A stretch of DNA of 64,000 nucleotides from JALYXI01 sp963716685 (GCA_963716685.1 CAVQTR010000003.1:1736001-1800000), one strand, 5' to 3'; numbered from the stretch's first letter, positions 1-8,277 are shown. Made by a program: numbers and translations. The notes: generated by a model not told the origin, from the letters alone.

Positions 1-1162
1 GCAGCGTGGTGGAACCTGCGCTCAGGCGGCTCTTCGGAATCTGATTGTTGGGGAACAGGGTCTGGGTGATGTTGGGATAAGTGCCGGAGCGGGAGTTGGG
101 ATCGGCAAGGGGGTACTGCGGAAGGATGGAGGAGAAATCGCCGTTGCGCATTTCGGGAGTGAGCACGGTGCCGAGCGAAGTGGTGGTTTTGCGCGACTTG
201 AACCCTTCGTAATTCGACATGAAGAACAGCCGGTTCCGGCCGTTGAATACCTTCGGGATCTCGATGGGTCCGCCGAGCGTGTAGCCGTATTGGTTTTGCC
301 GGTACGGCGCTTTCTTCGGAGCCGGATTGGTGGCGCTGCGGCTGGCCGAGTTGAAATCGTAGTCTTTGGCGTCCAGTTTGTCATTGCGCAGGAATTCGAA
401 GACGGTGCCGTGATAAGCATTGGTGCCGGACTTGGTCGAGACGTTGACCTGTCCCGCTTCGCGGCCGAACTCCGCGGGATACATGCCGGTCTGCACCTTG
501 AATTCCTGCAGCGCATCCACGGAGGGTTGCAGGATGTAAGTGTTGAAATCGATATCGGTGTTGGTGATGCCGTCGAGGGTGTAATTCTGCCAGGTGGTTC
601 GCGACCCGGACACGGCGATGGTCAGCGAACCGCGCGAACCGCCGAGGCGTCCGGAAGCCTGCGCCGGCGCCACGAAGCCGTAAGTCACATTAGGGCTGAG
701 CGCCACCAGACTGAAGAAGCTGCGGCCGTTGAGCGGCAGCTCAGAAATGCGCGCCTGCTCGATTACGGTGCCGACCGTTGCGTTTTCCGTATTCAACTGC
801 GCCGCGTTGGCCGCCACCTCTACCGTTTGCGTCGCCTGCCCCAGGTTCAGCTGGAAATCCACGCGCGCGGTCTGCTGCACCTGAATCACGATGTTGGTCT
901 TCACCAGGGTGTCGAAGCCCTTCACCACCACCCGCGCGGTATAAGTGCCGGGTGGCAACTCGGGGATGCTGTAGAGACCGGAAGAATTGGTTACGGTTTG
1001 CCGCGCAACACTGGTCTGCGTGTTAGTGACAGTCACCGCCGCATCGGGCACAATGGCTCCGCTCGAATCGGTAACTTCGCCGGTGATGGCACCGGCGGTT
1101 TGCGCCAGCGCGCTGGCCCCAGTTAGACAGGACAGGACCACCGCAAGTAACAGCCTTCGCAT
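1..1162 (-). CDS. TonB-dependent receptor with carboxypeptidase-regulatory-like N-terminus (Oar-like), partial
   Basis: The reading frame is open from an ATG at 1162 to the left edge of the window, giving about 387 N-terminal residues of a protein that in this family usually exceeds 1000. It starts with a signal peptide (MRRLLLAVVLSCL to an ALA-Q cleavage site), then a carboxypeptidase-regulatory-like beta-sandwich (GEVTDSSGAIVPDAAV, LPPGTYTARV). The plug domain of a TonB-type receptor follows (PLNGRSFFSLVALSPNV, YTLDGITNTD, EFKVQTGMYPAEFGREAG, STKSGTNAYHG). Such receptors lie in the outer membrane and are abundant in acidobacteria; the ligand is unknown. It is transcribed divergently from purH. 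The beta-barrel lies outside the window. Confidence 0.9.
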   Translation of the reverse strand, partial: MRRLLLAVVLSCLTGASALAQTAGAITGEVTDSSGAIVPDAAVTVTNTQTSVARQTVTNSSGLYSIPELPPGTYTARVVVKGFDTLVKTNIVIQVQQTARVDFQLNLGQATQTVEVAANAAQLNTENATVGTVIEQARISELPLNGRSFFSLVALSPNVTYGFVAPAQASGRLGGSRGSLTIAVSGSRTTWQNYTLDGITNTDIDFNTYILQPSVDALQEFKVQTGMYPAEFGREAGQVNVSTKSGTNAYHGTVFEFLRNDKLDAKDYDFNSASRSATNPAPKKAPYRQNQYGYTLGGPIEIPKVFNGRNRLFFMSNYEGFKSRKTTTSLGTVLTPEMRNGDFSSILPQYPLADPNSRSGTYPNITQTLFPNNQIPKSRLSAGSTTL

Positions 1163-1220
1163 ATAACAGCCTCCAAACACGGGAGATCAGTGAAGCTTAG
1201 TCAGATTATCACCAACGTGG

Positions 1221-1257
1221 TTTGTGCCGCAAGGCACAAATGCGACCCAAATGGGTC
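1221..1257. other. two adjacent perfect hairpins in the receptor/purH divergent gap
   Basis: TTTGTGCC (1221-1228) and GGCACAAA (1233-1240) form a perfect 8-bp stem closed by a GCAA loop, a GNRA-type tetraloop if transcribed from the plus strand. Four bases later GACCC (1244-1248) and GGGTC (1253-1257) form a second 5-bp stem with an AAAT loop. They lie 50-86 bases before the purH start, so they could be in the purH leader or act as a DNA operator. No known riboswitch was recognised and no T-run follows, so an intrinsic terminator is unlikely. Confidence 0.5.
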
Positions 1258-1306
1258 TGCGGGGGCAGGCGGCGGGCCCGGGCGGCTCCGTCCTATCCTA
1301 TGAGCA

Positions 1307-2842
1307 GTGCCTCACATTCGCCGCGCGCTCATCAGCGTTACCGACAAAAACGGAATCGTCGATTTCGCCCGCAAACTCTCGCAACTCGGAATCGAAATCC
1401 TCTCGACAGGCGGAACCGCCCGCCTGCTGCGCGAAACGGGGTTACCCGTTACCGATGTCGCCGAAGTCACTGGCTTTCCCGAAATGCTCGATGGCCGGGT
1501 GAAGACCATGCACCCCGGCATCACCGGCGGAATTCTGGCCATTCGCGCGCGGCCGGACCACATGGACGCGCTTTCGCAGCACGGCATCGAGCCCATCGAT
1601 CTGGTGGTGGTGAACCTTTACGAATTCGAGAAGGTTGCGGCAAAGCCTGGCGCGGCACTTTCCGAACTGATCGAAAACATCGATATCGGCGGCCCCACCA
1701 TGATCCGCTCCGCGGCGAAGAATTACCAGGATGTGGCGGTGGTGGTTTCGCCGGACGACTACGATGCTGTCGCGGCCGAGCTTGCCGGCAACAGTTCTTC
1801 GCTGTCGAGCGAAACCTGTTGGCGTCTGGCCACTCGCGCGTTCCGCACCACCGCCGCCTACGACCGCGCGATCAGCGCGCGCCTGGACCGTGCCGGGCTG
1901 GACGACCTTCCCGAGCTTCCGCCGACCCTGGACATCCACGCGCCCAAACGCTTCGATCTGCGCTATGGCGAAAATCCGCACCAGGCGGCGGCGCTGTACG
2001 GCAGTTCCTCGGTCGGCATCGCGGGCGCGGAAAAGCTGCATGGCAAGGAACTCTCATACAACAACCTGGTGGATCTGGATGCCGCGTGGCAGTTGGTAAA
2101 TGAATTCGATCTGCCGGCGTGCGCCATCATGAAGCACACCAATCCGTGCGGCTGCGCGGAGCAGGAGGAGCTTGCCGCCGCTTACAGCAGGGCGCTGGAA
2201 TGCGACCCCGTTTCCGCTTTCGGCAGCGTGATCGGCTTTAACCGGCAGGTGGACGCGGCTACCGCCCAGGAAGTGTCGAAGCTCTTTGTGGAAGCCATAG
2301 CCGCGCCGGATTATGCGCTTGATGCGCTGGCCGTGCTCACCGGAAAGAAGAATCTGCGCATCCTGAAAATTCAGTCCGCGCCGGAAGCGCTGGTGGTGCG
2401 CGGCATCTCGGGCGGCTGGCTCGCGCAGACCGAAGATGTGCACCGGCTGGACCCGCGCTCAGCCGAGGTTAAGACCCGCCGCGCGCCCACTCCGGAAGAA
2501 TGGCAGGGACTGGAGTTCGTTTGGAAAGTGGCGAAGCATGTGAAGTCAAACGCGATTGTGTATGCGCGCGCCGGGCAGATTGTGGGCGTCGGCGCGGGGC
2601 AGATGAGCCGGGTGGATTCAGTCAGACTCGGCGCGATGAAGGCAGTGCTCCCGCTGCAGGGCACGGTGGTTGGCTCTGACGCGTTTTTTCCGTTTCCCGA
2701 TGGCGTGGAAGAGGCCGCGCGCCATGGCGTCACCGCCATCATTCAACCGGGGGGGTCCGTAAGGGATGCTGAAGTGATCGAAGCCGCCGACCGGCTGAAC
2801 CTTGCCATGGTCTTTACCGGCATCCGCCACTTCCGGCACTAA
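1307..2842 (+). CDS. purH: bifunctional AICAR transformylase / IMP cyclohydrolase PurH
   Basis: This 511-residue protein catalyses the last two steps of de novo purine synthesis in the cytoplasm: formylation of AICAR with 10-formyl-THF, then ring closure to IMP. The N-terminal MGS-fold cyclohydrolase domain shows ALISVTDKNGIVDFA, STGGTARLL and VKTMHPGITGGIL. The C-terminal transformylase domain shows RYGENPHQAAALYG, GKELSYNNLVDLDAA and the catalytic Lys-His motif MKHTNPCGCA. It ends in VFTGIRHFRH, typical for the family, so it is full length. The start is a GTG with no clear Shine-Dalgarno; no in-frame ATG lies close upstream. It stands alone, divergent from a receptor gene and convergent with a small secreted-protein gene. 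Confidence 0.97.
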   Translation: MPHIRRALISVTDKNGIVDFARKLSQLGIEILSTGGTARLLRETGLPVTDVAEVTGFPEMLDGRVKTMHPGITGGILAIRARPDHMDALSQHGIEPIDLVVVNLYEFEKVAAKPGAALSELIENIDIGGPTMIRSAAKNYQDVAVVVSPDDYDAVAAELAGNSSSLSSETCWRLATRAFRTTAAYDRAISARLDRAGLDDLPELPPTLDIHAPKRFDLRYGENPHQAAALYGSSSVGIAGAEKLHGKELSYNNLVDLDAAWQLVNEFDLPACAIMKHTNPCGCAEQEELAAAYSRALECDPVSAFGSVIGFNRQVDAATAQEVSKLFVEAIAAPDYALDALAVLTGKKNLRILKIQSAPEALVVRGISGGWLAQTEDVHRLDPRSAEVKTRRAPTPEEWQGLEFVWKVAKHVKSNAIVYARAGQIVGVGAGQMSRVDSVRLGAMKAVLPLQGTVVGSDAFFPFPDGVEEAARHGVTAIIQPGGSVRDAEVIEAADRLNLAMVFTGIRHFRH

Positions 2843-2848
2843 GAGCCG

Positions 2849-3355
2849 CTACTTTGCCGCTTTCACTTTGACGAAGATATCTTTCGCGGTGCCGGAGTTA
2901 TTGGCCGCCCCCGGCGCCTGATAGCCGTGCTGCACGGTGAGCGTCTTATTGATGATTAACTCCCGGCCGCCCTCGCCCAGGCTGAGTTCATAGCGGGTGG
3001 TGACAGTAGAATCGTGAATGTTGCGGCCCGTCTGCGTCACCAGTTTGGGACCATCCCAGTGGGCTTTGCAGGTAACCTGCGCTCCGGAACTGCCGGTGAC
3101 GGTGTTCTCCGTTCCATCCAGATGAAAGACCAGCGTCTCATTGGCGATGGCGGGTTTGTCGCGCTCGCTGGTTTTGGTTTCCACCGAGAGATCCCTGCCG
3201 TTCTGCCGGATGATCAGAGTCACCGGCCCCAGCGGCGCGGCCTGATGCGCGGACTCGCTGCGCGCGCTGTCCATTCGCCAAACACCGGAAAAATCAGTGG
3301 AATTCTGGGCCGCGAGTACCGCGGCGAAGACCAGCCCAACGCAGAGTTGCCGCAC
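2849..3355 (-). CDS. hypothetical secreted protein
   Basis: A 168-residue protein with a short signal peptide (MRQLCVGLVFAAVLAAQ) followed by DFSGVWRMDSARSES. The mature part is a run of beta-strand-like segments (VTLIIRQNGRDLSVETKT, TLVFHLDGTENTV, YELSLGEGGRELIINKTL) suggesting a small beta-barrel or sandwich. Similar short 'SGVW..D..KS' proteins are frequent in acidobacterial genomes; their function is not known. The start is a GTG at 3355 with AGGAG upstream. It is convergent with purH, ending 6 bases from the purH stop, and divergent from the DedA-like gene. Confidence 0.75.
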   Translation of the reverse strand: MRQLCVGLVFAAVLAAQNSTDFSGVWRMDSARSESAHQAAPLGPVTLIIRQNGRDLSVETKTSERDKPAIANETLVFHLDGTENTVTGSSGAQVTCKAHWDGPKLVTQTGRNIHDSTVTTRYELSLGEGGRELIINKTLTVQHGYQAPGAANNSGTAKDIFVKVKAAK

Positions 3356-3412
3356 CTGTGTCGTCTCCTGCGGTCAGCATAACAGACGTTCACCGGCGCG
3401 ATACAATCGGGT

Positions 3413-4015
3413 TTGTTCCACAAGCTAATCGAAGCCCTCGTCGCCTTTGGCCCGCTCGGTCTTCTCCTTCTGGCGTTCATCGATTCGCTTGGTATTCCCA
3501 TTGCGGCCGGCATGGACGCGCTGCTGATTCTGATCTCCGTCAAAGTTCCTGGCCAGGCATATCTCACGGCGCTGCTGGCGGTGGTTGGGTCGCTCGGAGG
3601 CAACTTCGTTTTGTTTACGCTGGCGCGGCGCGGCGGCAGAAAGTATCTGGACCGCGCGGGCAATCCGGAACGGGTGCGGCGCTTCCGCGGCTGGTTTCAA
3701 CGCTACGGCCTCGTGACCATCTTCGTTCCCGCCCTGCTGCCCATTCCCCTGCCGTTGAAACTGTTCGTGGTTTCCGCCGGCGCGCTGCAGACCGGCATCC
3801 GTCCGTTTTTGGTGGTGGTGGCGCTGGCGCGTTCGCTGCGGTTTTTTCTGGAAGCATGGCTCGGGTTGACTCTGCGGGAAGAGTCCGGCACTTACCTGCG
3901 CGCCCACACGTGGCAGTTCGCCGCCGCGGCCGTGTTCCTGTTCCTCTCGCTCTACTTCCTGATTCGGCTGAACGATCATCTGCGGGCGCGCCTGCGCAAC
4001 CCGCGCCTCACATAA
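3413..4015 (+). CDS. DedA/VTT-domain membrane protein
   Basis: A 200-residue inner-membrane protein of the DedA/SNARE-associated (VTT) superfamily, whose members include flippases and proteins that maintain membrane potential. Hydrophobic segments lie at about residues 8-30 (FGPLGLLLLAFIDSLGIPI), 40-65 (LTALLAVVGSLGGNFVLF), 100-130 and 165-185. The G-x-x-x-G-x-x-x-x-Y-x-R-type core is represented by SLGGNFVLFTLARRGGRKYL and by RYGLVTIFVPALLPIPLPLK. The start is a TTG at 3413; an in-frame ATG appears only much later, inside the first conserved segment. It lies 2 bases before a response regulator gene and is probably cotranscribed with it. Confidence 0.85.
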   Translation: MFHKLIEALVAFGPLGLLLLAFIDSLGIPIAAGMDALLILISVKVPGQAYLTALLAVVGSLGGNFVLFTLARRGGRKYLDRAGNPERVRRFRGWFQRYGLVTIFVPALLPIPLPLKLFVVSAGALQTGIRPFLVVVALARSLRFFLEAWLGLTLREESGTYLRAHTWQFAAAAVFLFLSLYFLIRLNDHLRARLRNPRLT

Positions 4016-4017
4016 GC

Positions 4018-4704
4018 ATGCCGAGGCGCATCGCGATTGTGGAAGATGAGGCGGAACTCGCTGCTCTGGTGGAATACAACCTGGTGCGCAATGGCTTTCT
4101 GGCGCACATCCTGCCCGGCGGCGCGGCTACGCTGCGCGAGCTGGAGGAATGGAAGCCGGATCTGATTGTTCTCGACGTGATGCTTCCCGATCACGATGGC
4201 TTTGAGCTTTGCCGGCAGATCCGGCGCACCGCCTCGCTGGCCCGCACGCCCATCCTGTTTCTGACCGCGCGCTCCGATGAAGTGGACCGTGTGCTGGGAT
4301 TGGAAATCGGCGGTGACGATTACATCACGAAGCCGTTCAGCCCGCGCGAACTGGTGGCGCGCATCAAGGCACACCTGCGGCGCATGGAGCCGGAAGCCGC
4401 GCCCGTGGGCGTCAGCGTGGGGCCTTTCCGGATTGATCGCTCCGCGCATCGGGTGTATATGAATGATCGCGAGCTGACGCTCACTTCCACCGAGTTCCGG
4501 CTGCTGGAGTTCTTCATCGGCCACCCCGGGCACGCGTACGGACGCGACCAGCTGTTAAACGAAGTCTGGGGCGAGCAGCATTTCGTTACGCCGCGAACGG
4601 TTGACGTTCACGTGCGCCGGTTGCGCGAACAGATCGAAGCCCAGCCCGACGAGCCACGGTTCCTGATCACCGTCCGCGGCTTTGGCTATCGCTTCGAGAC
4701 GTAA
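4018..4704 (+). CDS. OmpR/PhoB-family response regulator
   Basis: A 228-residue two-domain regulator. The receiver domain (about 1-120) has the acidic pair E9/D10 (IVEDEAEL), phospho-acceptor D53 (IVLDVMLPDHDG), a conserved T/A switch segment (LFLTARS) and K105 (YITKPFSPREL). The C-terminal winged-helix domain shows LTSTEFRLLEFF, GHAYGRDQLLNEVWG and the recognition helix region RTVDVHVRRLREQIE. It is expected to bind direct DNA repeats when phosphorylated. No histidine kinase gene is adjacent; the next gene is a second regulator of the same class. The ATG at 4018 follows the DedA stop codon by 2 bases. Confidence 0.95.
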   Translation: MPRRIAIVEDEAELAALVEYNLVRNGFLAHILPGGAATLRELEEWKPDLIVLDVMLPDHDGFELCRQIRRTASLARTPILFLTARSDEVDRVLGLEIGGDDYITKPFSPRELVARIKAHLRRMEPEAAPVGVSVGPFRIDRSAHRVYMNDRELTLTSTEFRLLEFFIGHPGHAYGRDQLLNEVWGEQHFVTPRTVDVHVRRLREQIEAQPDEPRFLITVRGFGYRFET

Positions 4705-4727
4705 CTTCACCTACCGTTTACCTCGCC

Positions 4728-4770
4728 GTAACTGTCCTGTAACACCACGGCAGCTAACCTTGGACAGTTA
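4728..4770. promoter_or_regulatory. direct and inverted repeats before the second response regulator
   Basis: In the 65-base gap between the two regulator genes, GTAACTGTCCT (4728-4738) is followed immediately by GTAACACCACG (4739-4749), a pair of 11-bp half-sites of the spacing bound by OmpR/PhoB-type regulators. The same stretch carries a perfect 9-bp inverted repeat, TAACTGTCC (4729-4737) and GGACAGTTA (4762-4770), whose right arm ends on the A of the start codon. It could be an autoregulatory operator, or an mRNA hairpin that masks the only GGA available as a ribosome site. Binding is inferred. Confidence 0.5.
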
Positions 4771-5483
4771 TGAAAAAGATTGTGCTGATCGAAGACGATT
4801 CGGATCTGTTCGCCCTGCTGAAGTACAACCTGGAGAAGGAAGGGTTTGTGGTTACCGGCTCGCAGACGGGCAAAGGCGCGATCGAGCTGTGCCGGCGCGT
4901 CCGGCCGGACCTGATCCTGCTGGACATCATGCTGCCCGATTCCGATGGCCTCGATATCTGCAAGGGCATTCGCAACGATGCGGAGCTGCTGCACCTGCCG
5001 GTCATCTTCCTGACAGCGCGCGCTTCCGAGACCGACCGCATCGTGGGCCTGGAACTCGGCGCCAACGACTACATTGTGAAGCCGTTCTTCATCCGCGAAC
5101 TGATCGCCCGCATCAAGCTGCAGTTCCGCGCCCAAGCCGTTCCTGTTCGCGTGCTTAAGGCCGCCGGGCTCGAACTGGACCGCAGCAGTTGCCAGGCGCG
5201 TCTGAATGGCGACCTGCTGGCCCTGACCGCCACCGAATTTCGCCTGCTGGAATTCCTGATGAGCCGCACCGGCGTGGTGTTCAGCCGGGAACAACTGCTG
5301 AACGCCGTCTGGGGCCAGGACAGGGCCATTACCGACCGCACCGTCGACGTTTATATTTTGCGGCTTCGCCAGAAAATTGAGCGCGACCCGGCCGCTCCTG
5401 AGATCATTCATTCCGTGCGCGGATTCGGCTATTCCTTCGAGCCCCGCATTCAGGTGCAGCAGAGCGCTTTAGCGACGGTTTAG
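4770..5483 (+). CDS. second OmpR/PhoB-family response regulator
   Basis: A 237-residue paralogue of the preceding regulator. The receiver domain has acidic residues E8-D10 (LIEDDSDL), phospho-acceptor D52 (LLDIMLPDSDG) and K104 (YIVKPFFIREL). The output domain shows LTATEFRLLEFLMSR, SREQLLNAVWG and RTVDVYILRLRQKIE, ending with the typical VRGFGYSFE. Both proteins look functional. No kinase gene is present nearby, so the sensor must be encoded elsewhere or shared. The upstream gap carries repeats that suggest its own control. Confidence 0.95.
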   Translation: MKKIVLIEDDSDLFALLKYNLEKEGFVVTGSQTGKGAIELCRRVRPDLILLDIMLPDSDGLDICKGIRNDAELLHLPVIFLTARASETDRIVGLELGANDYIVKPFFIRELIARIKLQFRAQAVPVRVLKAAGLELDRSSCQARLNGDLLALTATEFRLLEFLMSRTGVVFSREQLLNAVWGQDRAITDRTVDVYILRLRQKIERDPAAPEIIHSVRGFGYSFEPRIQVQQSALATV

Positions 5484-5510
5484 CCGAATCGCTATGTTAC
5501 GCTGGCCCGT

Positions 5511-6146
5511 GTGGCCACAGACCTGATCGAAATCGACCCCGAGCAGCCGTCCGAAGAGGCGGTTGACCGGGCGGCCACAGCGGTTCGGCGTGGCAAAGTG
5601 GTTGCCATTCCGACCGACGCGCTGTATACGCTGATTGCGGATCCGTTCAATCTGCGCGCAGTCTCCCAGGTGTTCCTGGCAAAGGGCCGCGAGGCCAATC
5701 GTTCGCTCCCTATCCTGGTGAATGATCTCAACACGGTAGAGGAGCTGTCGCGCGAAGTTTCCAACCGCTTTTACCTTCTGGCGCGCCGGTTCTGGCCGGG
5801 ACCTCTGACCATTATTCTGCCTGCGGCCAAGGTTCCGTTGAAAGTCACCGGCAACACCGGGCGGCTCGCGGTTCGGCAGTCACCTTCGCAGGTTGCCAAA
5901 GCGGTGATCGACCGCCTCGGGCAGCCGGTCATCTCGACCAGTGCCAACATGTCCGGCCACCCCACCTGCCACAGCGGCATTCAGGTGTTCGGCACCATGG
6001 ACGGGCGTATCGATCTGGTGCTTGACGGGGGCGTTTGCACCGGCGAAGGAGCGAGTACCGTGGACATCACCGAGCCCTACTGGCGAATGATTAAGGAAGG
6101 GGCGGTGAAAGAGCGCGACGTCGCGGAATGTCTGGAAGACGTATGA
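5511..6146 (+). CDS. Sua5/YciO/YrdC-family protein (probable L-threonylcarbamoyladenylate synthase)
   Basis: A 211-residue YrdC-fold protein. True TsaC/Sua5 enzymes make threonylcarbamoyl-AMP for the t6A37 modification of ANN-decoding tRNAs. Visible motifs are the N-terminal AIPTDALYTLIADPFN, the nucleotide-binding KGREANRSLPILV, FWPGPLTIILPA and STSANMSGHPTC. The usual PTETVYGLG motif is changed to PTDALYTLI and the usual KxR-P to KGREANRSLP, so assignment to TsaC rather than to the less understood YciO branch is tentative. The start is a GTG 27 bases after the response regulator; a short plus-strand cluster is possible. Confidence 0.85.
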   Translation: MATDLIEIDPEQPSEEAVDRAATAVRRGKVVAIPTDALYTLIADPFNLRAVSQVFLAKGREANRSLPILVNDLNTVEELSREVSNRFYLLARRFWPGPLTIILPAAKVPLKVTGNTGRLAVRQSPSQVAKAVIDRLGQPVISTSANMSGHPTCHSGIQVFGTMDGRIDLVLDGGVCTGEGASTVDITEPYWRMIKEGAVKERDVAECLEDV

Positions 6147-6233
6147 AAACGAACGCGCAAGATCCAAACAGCGATTTTGTGCATCCAATAGAGGTACTAA
6201 TTAGAGGAACATTCCTTTAGTTCTCCAAGTACT

Positions 6234-6836
6234 ATGACGGGCGAACTAAAGTCTGGTGAAAACGTTACAATGCCAGAGAATATGAGTTGTGTGGAAGCGC
6301 CGGCGGCGCAAAGCAGTCAATTTGCCCTGGTCAGCTACATCCCCGACCCACTGGGATCTTTTCTCGATAACCTGCGGTTGGAACTGGTGCCAGGCTGCAG
6401 TCCTCACGCCCACGTCACCATTCTGCCGCCGCGGCCCATCGGCAGCGATCCGGAGCGCGCGGTACGCCAGATTAAGGAGCTTGCCGCCGGCTTCCGGGAG
6501 TTTGAAATCGAGCTGGGGGATGTTGAGGTCTTTCCCGCTTCCAAAGTAATTTATTTGAATCTGCGCCGCGGCGAACGCGAGCTGCGGGAGATGTACTGCA
6601 CCCTGAACTGCGGCTCTGTGGAATTCCGCGAACCCTTCCCGTACCATCCTCACTCGACGCTCGCGCAGAACATCGATCCCGCCCGCGTGGACGAGCTGTT
6701 CCGTCTGGCGAAGCGGCGGTGGGCGGAGTACCCCGGTCCGCGCAGCTTCCGCGTTCATTCCCTCGATTTCGTCAAGAACATCTCCGGTACATACTGGACA
6801 GACCTCGCCAACATTCAGCTCGACAGCGGTATGTAA
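6234..6836 (+). CDS. 2H phosphoesterase / 2'-5' RNA ligase-like protein
   Basis: A protein of up to 200 residues with two H-x-[ST] motifs characteristic of the 2H phosphoesterase superfamily: HAHVTILPP near residue 60 and YHPHSTLAQ near residue 135. They lie about 75 residues apart in the typical two-lobed arrangement. Family members hydrolyse or ligate 2',5' or cyclic phosphodiesters in RNA or nucleotides; the substrate here is unknown. The first about 27 residues are poorly conserved in character, so the start may be the ATG at 6270 or 6282 instead of 6234. It is convergent with the next gene, with 3 bases between stops. Confidence 0.8.
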   Translation: MTGELKSGENVTMPENMSCVEAPAAQSSQFALVSYIPDPLGSFLDNLRLELVPGCSPHAHVTILPPRPIGSDPERAVRQIKELAAGFREFEIELGDVEVFPASKVIYLNLRRGERELREMYCTLNCGSVEFREPFPYHPHSTLAQNIDPARVDELFRLAKRRWAEYPGPRSFRVHSLDFVKNISGTYWTDLANIQLDSGM

Positions 6837-6839
6837 GGT

Positions 6840-7316
6840 TTACTCGAACAGTCCGATCTGCTCGCGGGATACCGGTTTCTTCCTGACCTTGGTCAACGGG
6901 CTGCCCACCACGCCCAGCACGCTGATCTCACTGAGCGCCAGACGCGGCACAAATACCTTTTGATTGTTAGAGTAAGGTTCCGGCGGGATCACGGCATAGC
7001 CGTAAACATCCCACTGCAGTAAGTGGTTGGGCAGGATGCCATCCATGAGGTCGCCGTCGCGGAATTCCATTCGGACCCAGAGCCCTTCCATCTTGGGCCG
7101 GGTCTGGAAAACCTTGCCGGAATCCACCGCGGTATCGAAATCCTTCACGAAACAAACCGTTTTGATCTCGCCGTAGCTCACCGCCACCACCGTTCCGCCC
7201 GGGGTCAGCATTTCGATGCCTTCCGGCTGCAGATACTGATGCGGGTGCAAAAAGCCCTGCAGCGGCTCTTTCTCGAACCGGCGAATCAGCGCTTTCTTAG
7301 TGGTGGAACCAGCCAA
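6840..7316 (-). CDS. conserved acidobacterial protein of unknown function
   Basis: A 158-residue protein without signal peptide or membrane segment. It has a basic N-terminus (STTKKALIRRFEKEP), then beta-rich sequence with IEMLTPGGTVVAVSYGEIKTVCFVKDF (residues about 34-60, quoted in parts) and VRMEFRDGDLMDGILPN, resembling the DUF6982-type proteins common in acidobacteria. That family name is tentative. The start is a TTG at 7316 preceded at good spacing by AAGGA. It is divergent from xerD across a 70-base gap that contains an inverted repeat. Confidence 0.7.
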   Translation of the reverse strand: MAGSTTKKALIRRFEKEPLQGFLHPHQYLQPEGIEMLTPGGTVVAVSYGEIKTVCFVKDFDTAVDSGKVFQTRPKMEGLWVRMEFRDGDLMDGILPNHLLQWDVYGYAVIPPEPYSNNQKVFVPRLALSEISVLGVVGSPLTKVRKKPVSREQIGLFE

Positions 7317-7328
7317 AATTTCCTTTTT

Positions 7329-7347
7329 CGGACCTGCCGGCGGTCCG
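7329..7347. promoter_or_regulatory. inverted repeat in the divergent gap before xerD
   Basis: CGGACC (7329-7334) and GGTCCG (7342-7347) form a perfect 6-bp inverted repeat around a 7-base centre between two divergent genes. It is followed by an AT-rich stretch (about 7355-7380) that could hold the xerD promoter. It may be an operator shared by both genes. No regulator can be named from the sequence. Confidence 0.3.
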
Positions 7348-7386
7348 GTCGCGAAACATTTTTGCGATTATTGTATCATTGGCTGG

Positions 7387-8277
7387 ATGCGGGACGCGGA
7401 GATACGGGAATTCCTGAACTTCTGTTCCCTCGAAAAAGGGCTTGCGCCGAATTCGCTCGAAGCCTACCAACGCGATCTCCGGCGCTTTCAGGCGTTTTCT
7501 TCCTCGGCAGAGGCTTCCGGTGTCCCCGAGAAAGAATTACTTCTCCTCTATTTGAATTCGCTCTATCGCTCCGGCCTTGGCAGCCGGTCGATCGCGCGGC
7601 ATCTGACCACCCTCCGAGGCTTCTACGGATTCTTTCTGCGGGAGGGCCGGATTGCGGAAGATCCCACGGAGAATATCCAGTCGCCGAAGCAGTGGCAGAC
7701 CATCCCGCATTTCCTGAACCGGCAGCAGGTGGAGGCGCTGCTGGCCGCGCCTGACGAAACGAAGCCAATCGGCCTGCGCGACCGCGCAATGCTGCAGCTG
7801 CTTTATGCCAGCGGGCTGCGCGTCTCTGAACTTTGCGGCGTGCGGCTGAGCGATCTCGACGCGCAGCTGGGCGTCATCCGTGTCATCGGAAAAGGGAACA
7901 AGCAGCGGATTGTGCCCGTAGGCAAAAGCGCTCTCGCCGCCATCGCGGCATATCTGGCGAACGGCCGCCCGGCGATCCTGAAGCAGCGCGCCGCCACGTG
8001 GATGTTTGTCACCGCGCGCGGCTCCTCCATGACGCGCCAGGCGTTCTGGAAACTGCTGGAGGCGCATGGACGCAAAGCCGGCATTTACCATCACCTCTCG
8101 CCGCACGTAATCCGGCACTCCTTCGCGACGCATCTGCTGGAAGGTGGCGCCGATCTTCGCAGCGTGCAGACCATGCTGGGGCACGCCGATATTTCCACCA
8201 CGCAAATCTACACTCATGTGATGCGCTCGCGGCTGCGACAGACCGTGGACCGCCACCATCCCCGCGCACAGGCATGA
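7387..8277 (+). CDS. xerD: tyrosine recombinase XerD
   Basis: A 296-residue site-specific recombinase, the normal length for XerC/XerD, which resolve chromosome dimers at dif during division. The N-terminal SAM-like core-binding domain covers about residues 1-100. The catalytic domain has all six active residues: R145 (YASGLRVSELC), K169 (VIGKGNKQR), H240 and R243 (SPHVIRHSFATHLLEGGAD), H266 (MLGHADISTTQIYTHV) and nucleophile Y275. The D-choice over XerC rests on the HLLEGGADLR pattern. The chosen ATG at 7387 gives the canonical length. Its stop overlaps the next start (ATGA), so the two genes are translationally coupled. No mobile element surrounds it. Confidence 0.92.
   Translation: MRDAEIREFLNFCSLEKGLAPNSLEAYQRDLRRFQAFSSSAEASGVPEKELLLLYLNSLYRSGLGSRSIARHLTTLRGFYGFFLREGRIAEDPTENIQSPKQWQTIPHFLNRQQVEALLAAPDETKPIGLRDRAMLQLLYASGLRVSELCGVRLSDLDAQLGVIRVIGKGNKQRIVPVGKSALAAIAAYLANGRPAILKQRAATWMFVTARGSSMTRQAFWKLLEAHGRKAGIYHHLSPHVIRHSFATHLLEGGADLRSVQTMLGHADISTTQIYTHVMRSRLRQTVDRHHPRAQA

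Noticed and set aside
6143..6220. A 25-codon ORF overlapping the Sua5/YrdC stop as ATGA
   Set aside because: It is too short and lacks a sensible domain or conservation signal, and no strong ribosome site is seen.
7387..8277. An integrase of a mobile element
   Set aside because: Length, motif pattern and the coupled cca gene fit chromosomal XerD, and no attachment site, tRNA or phage gene is nearby.
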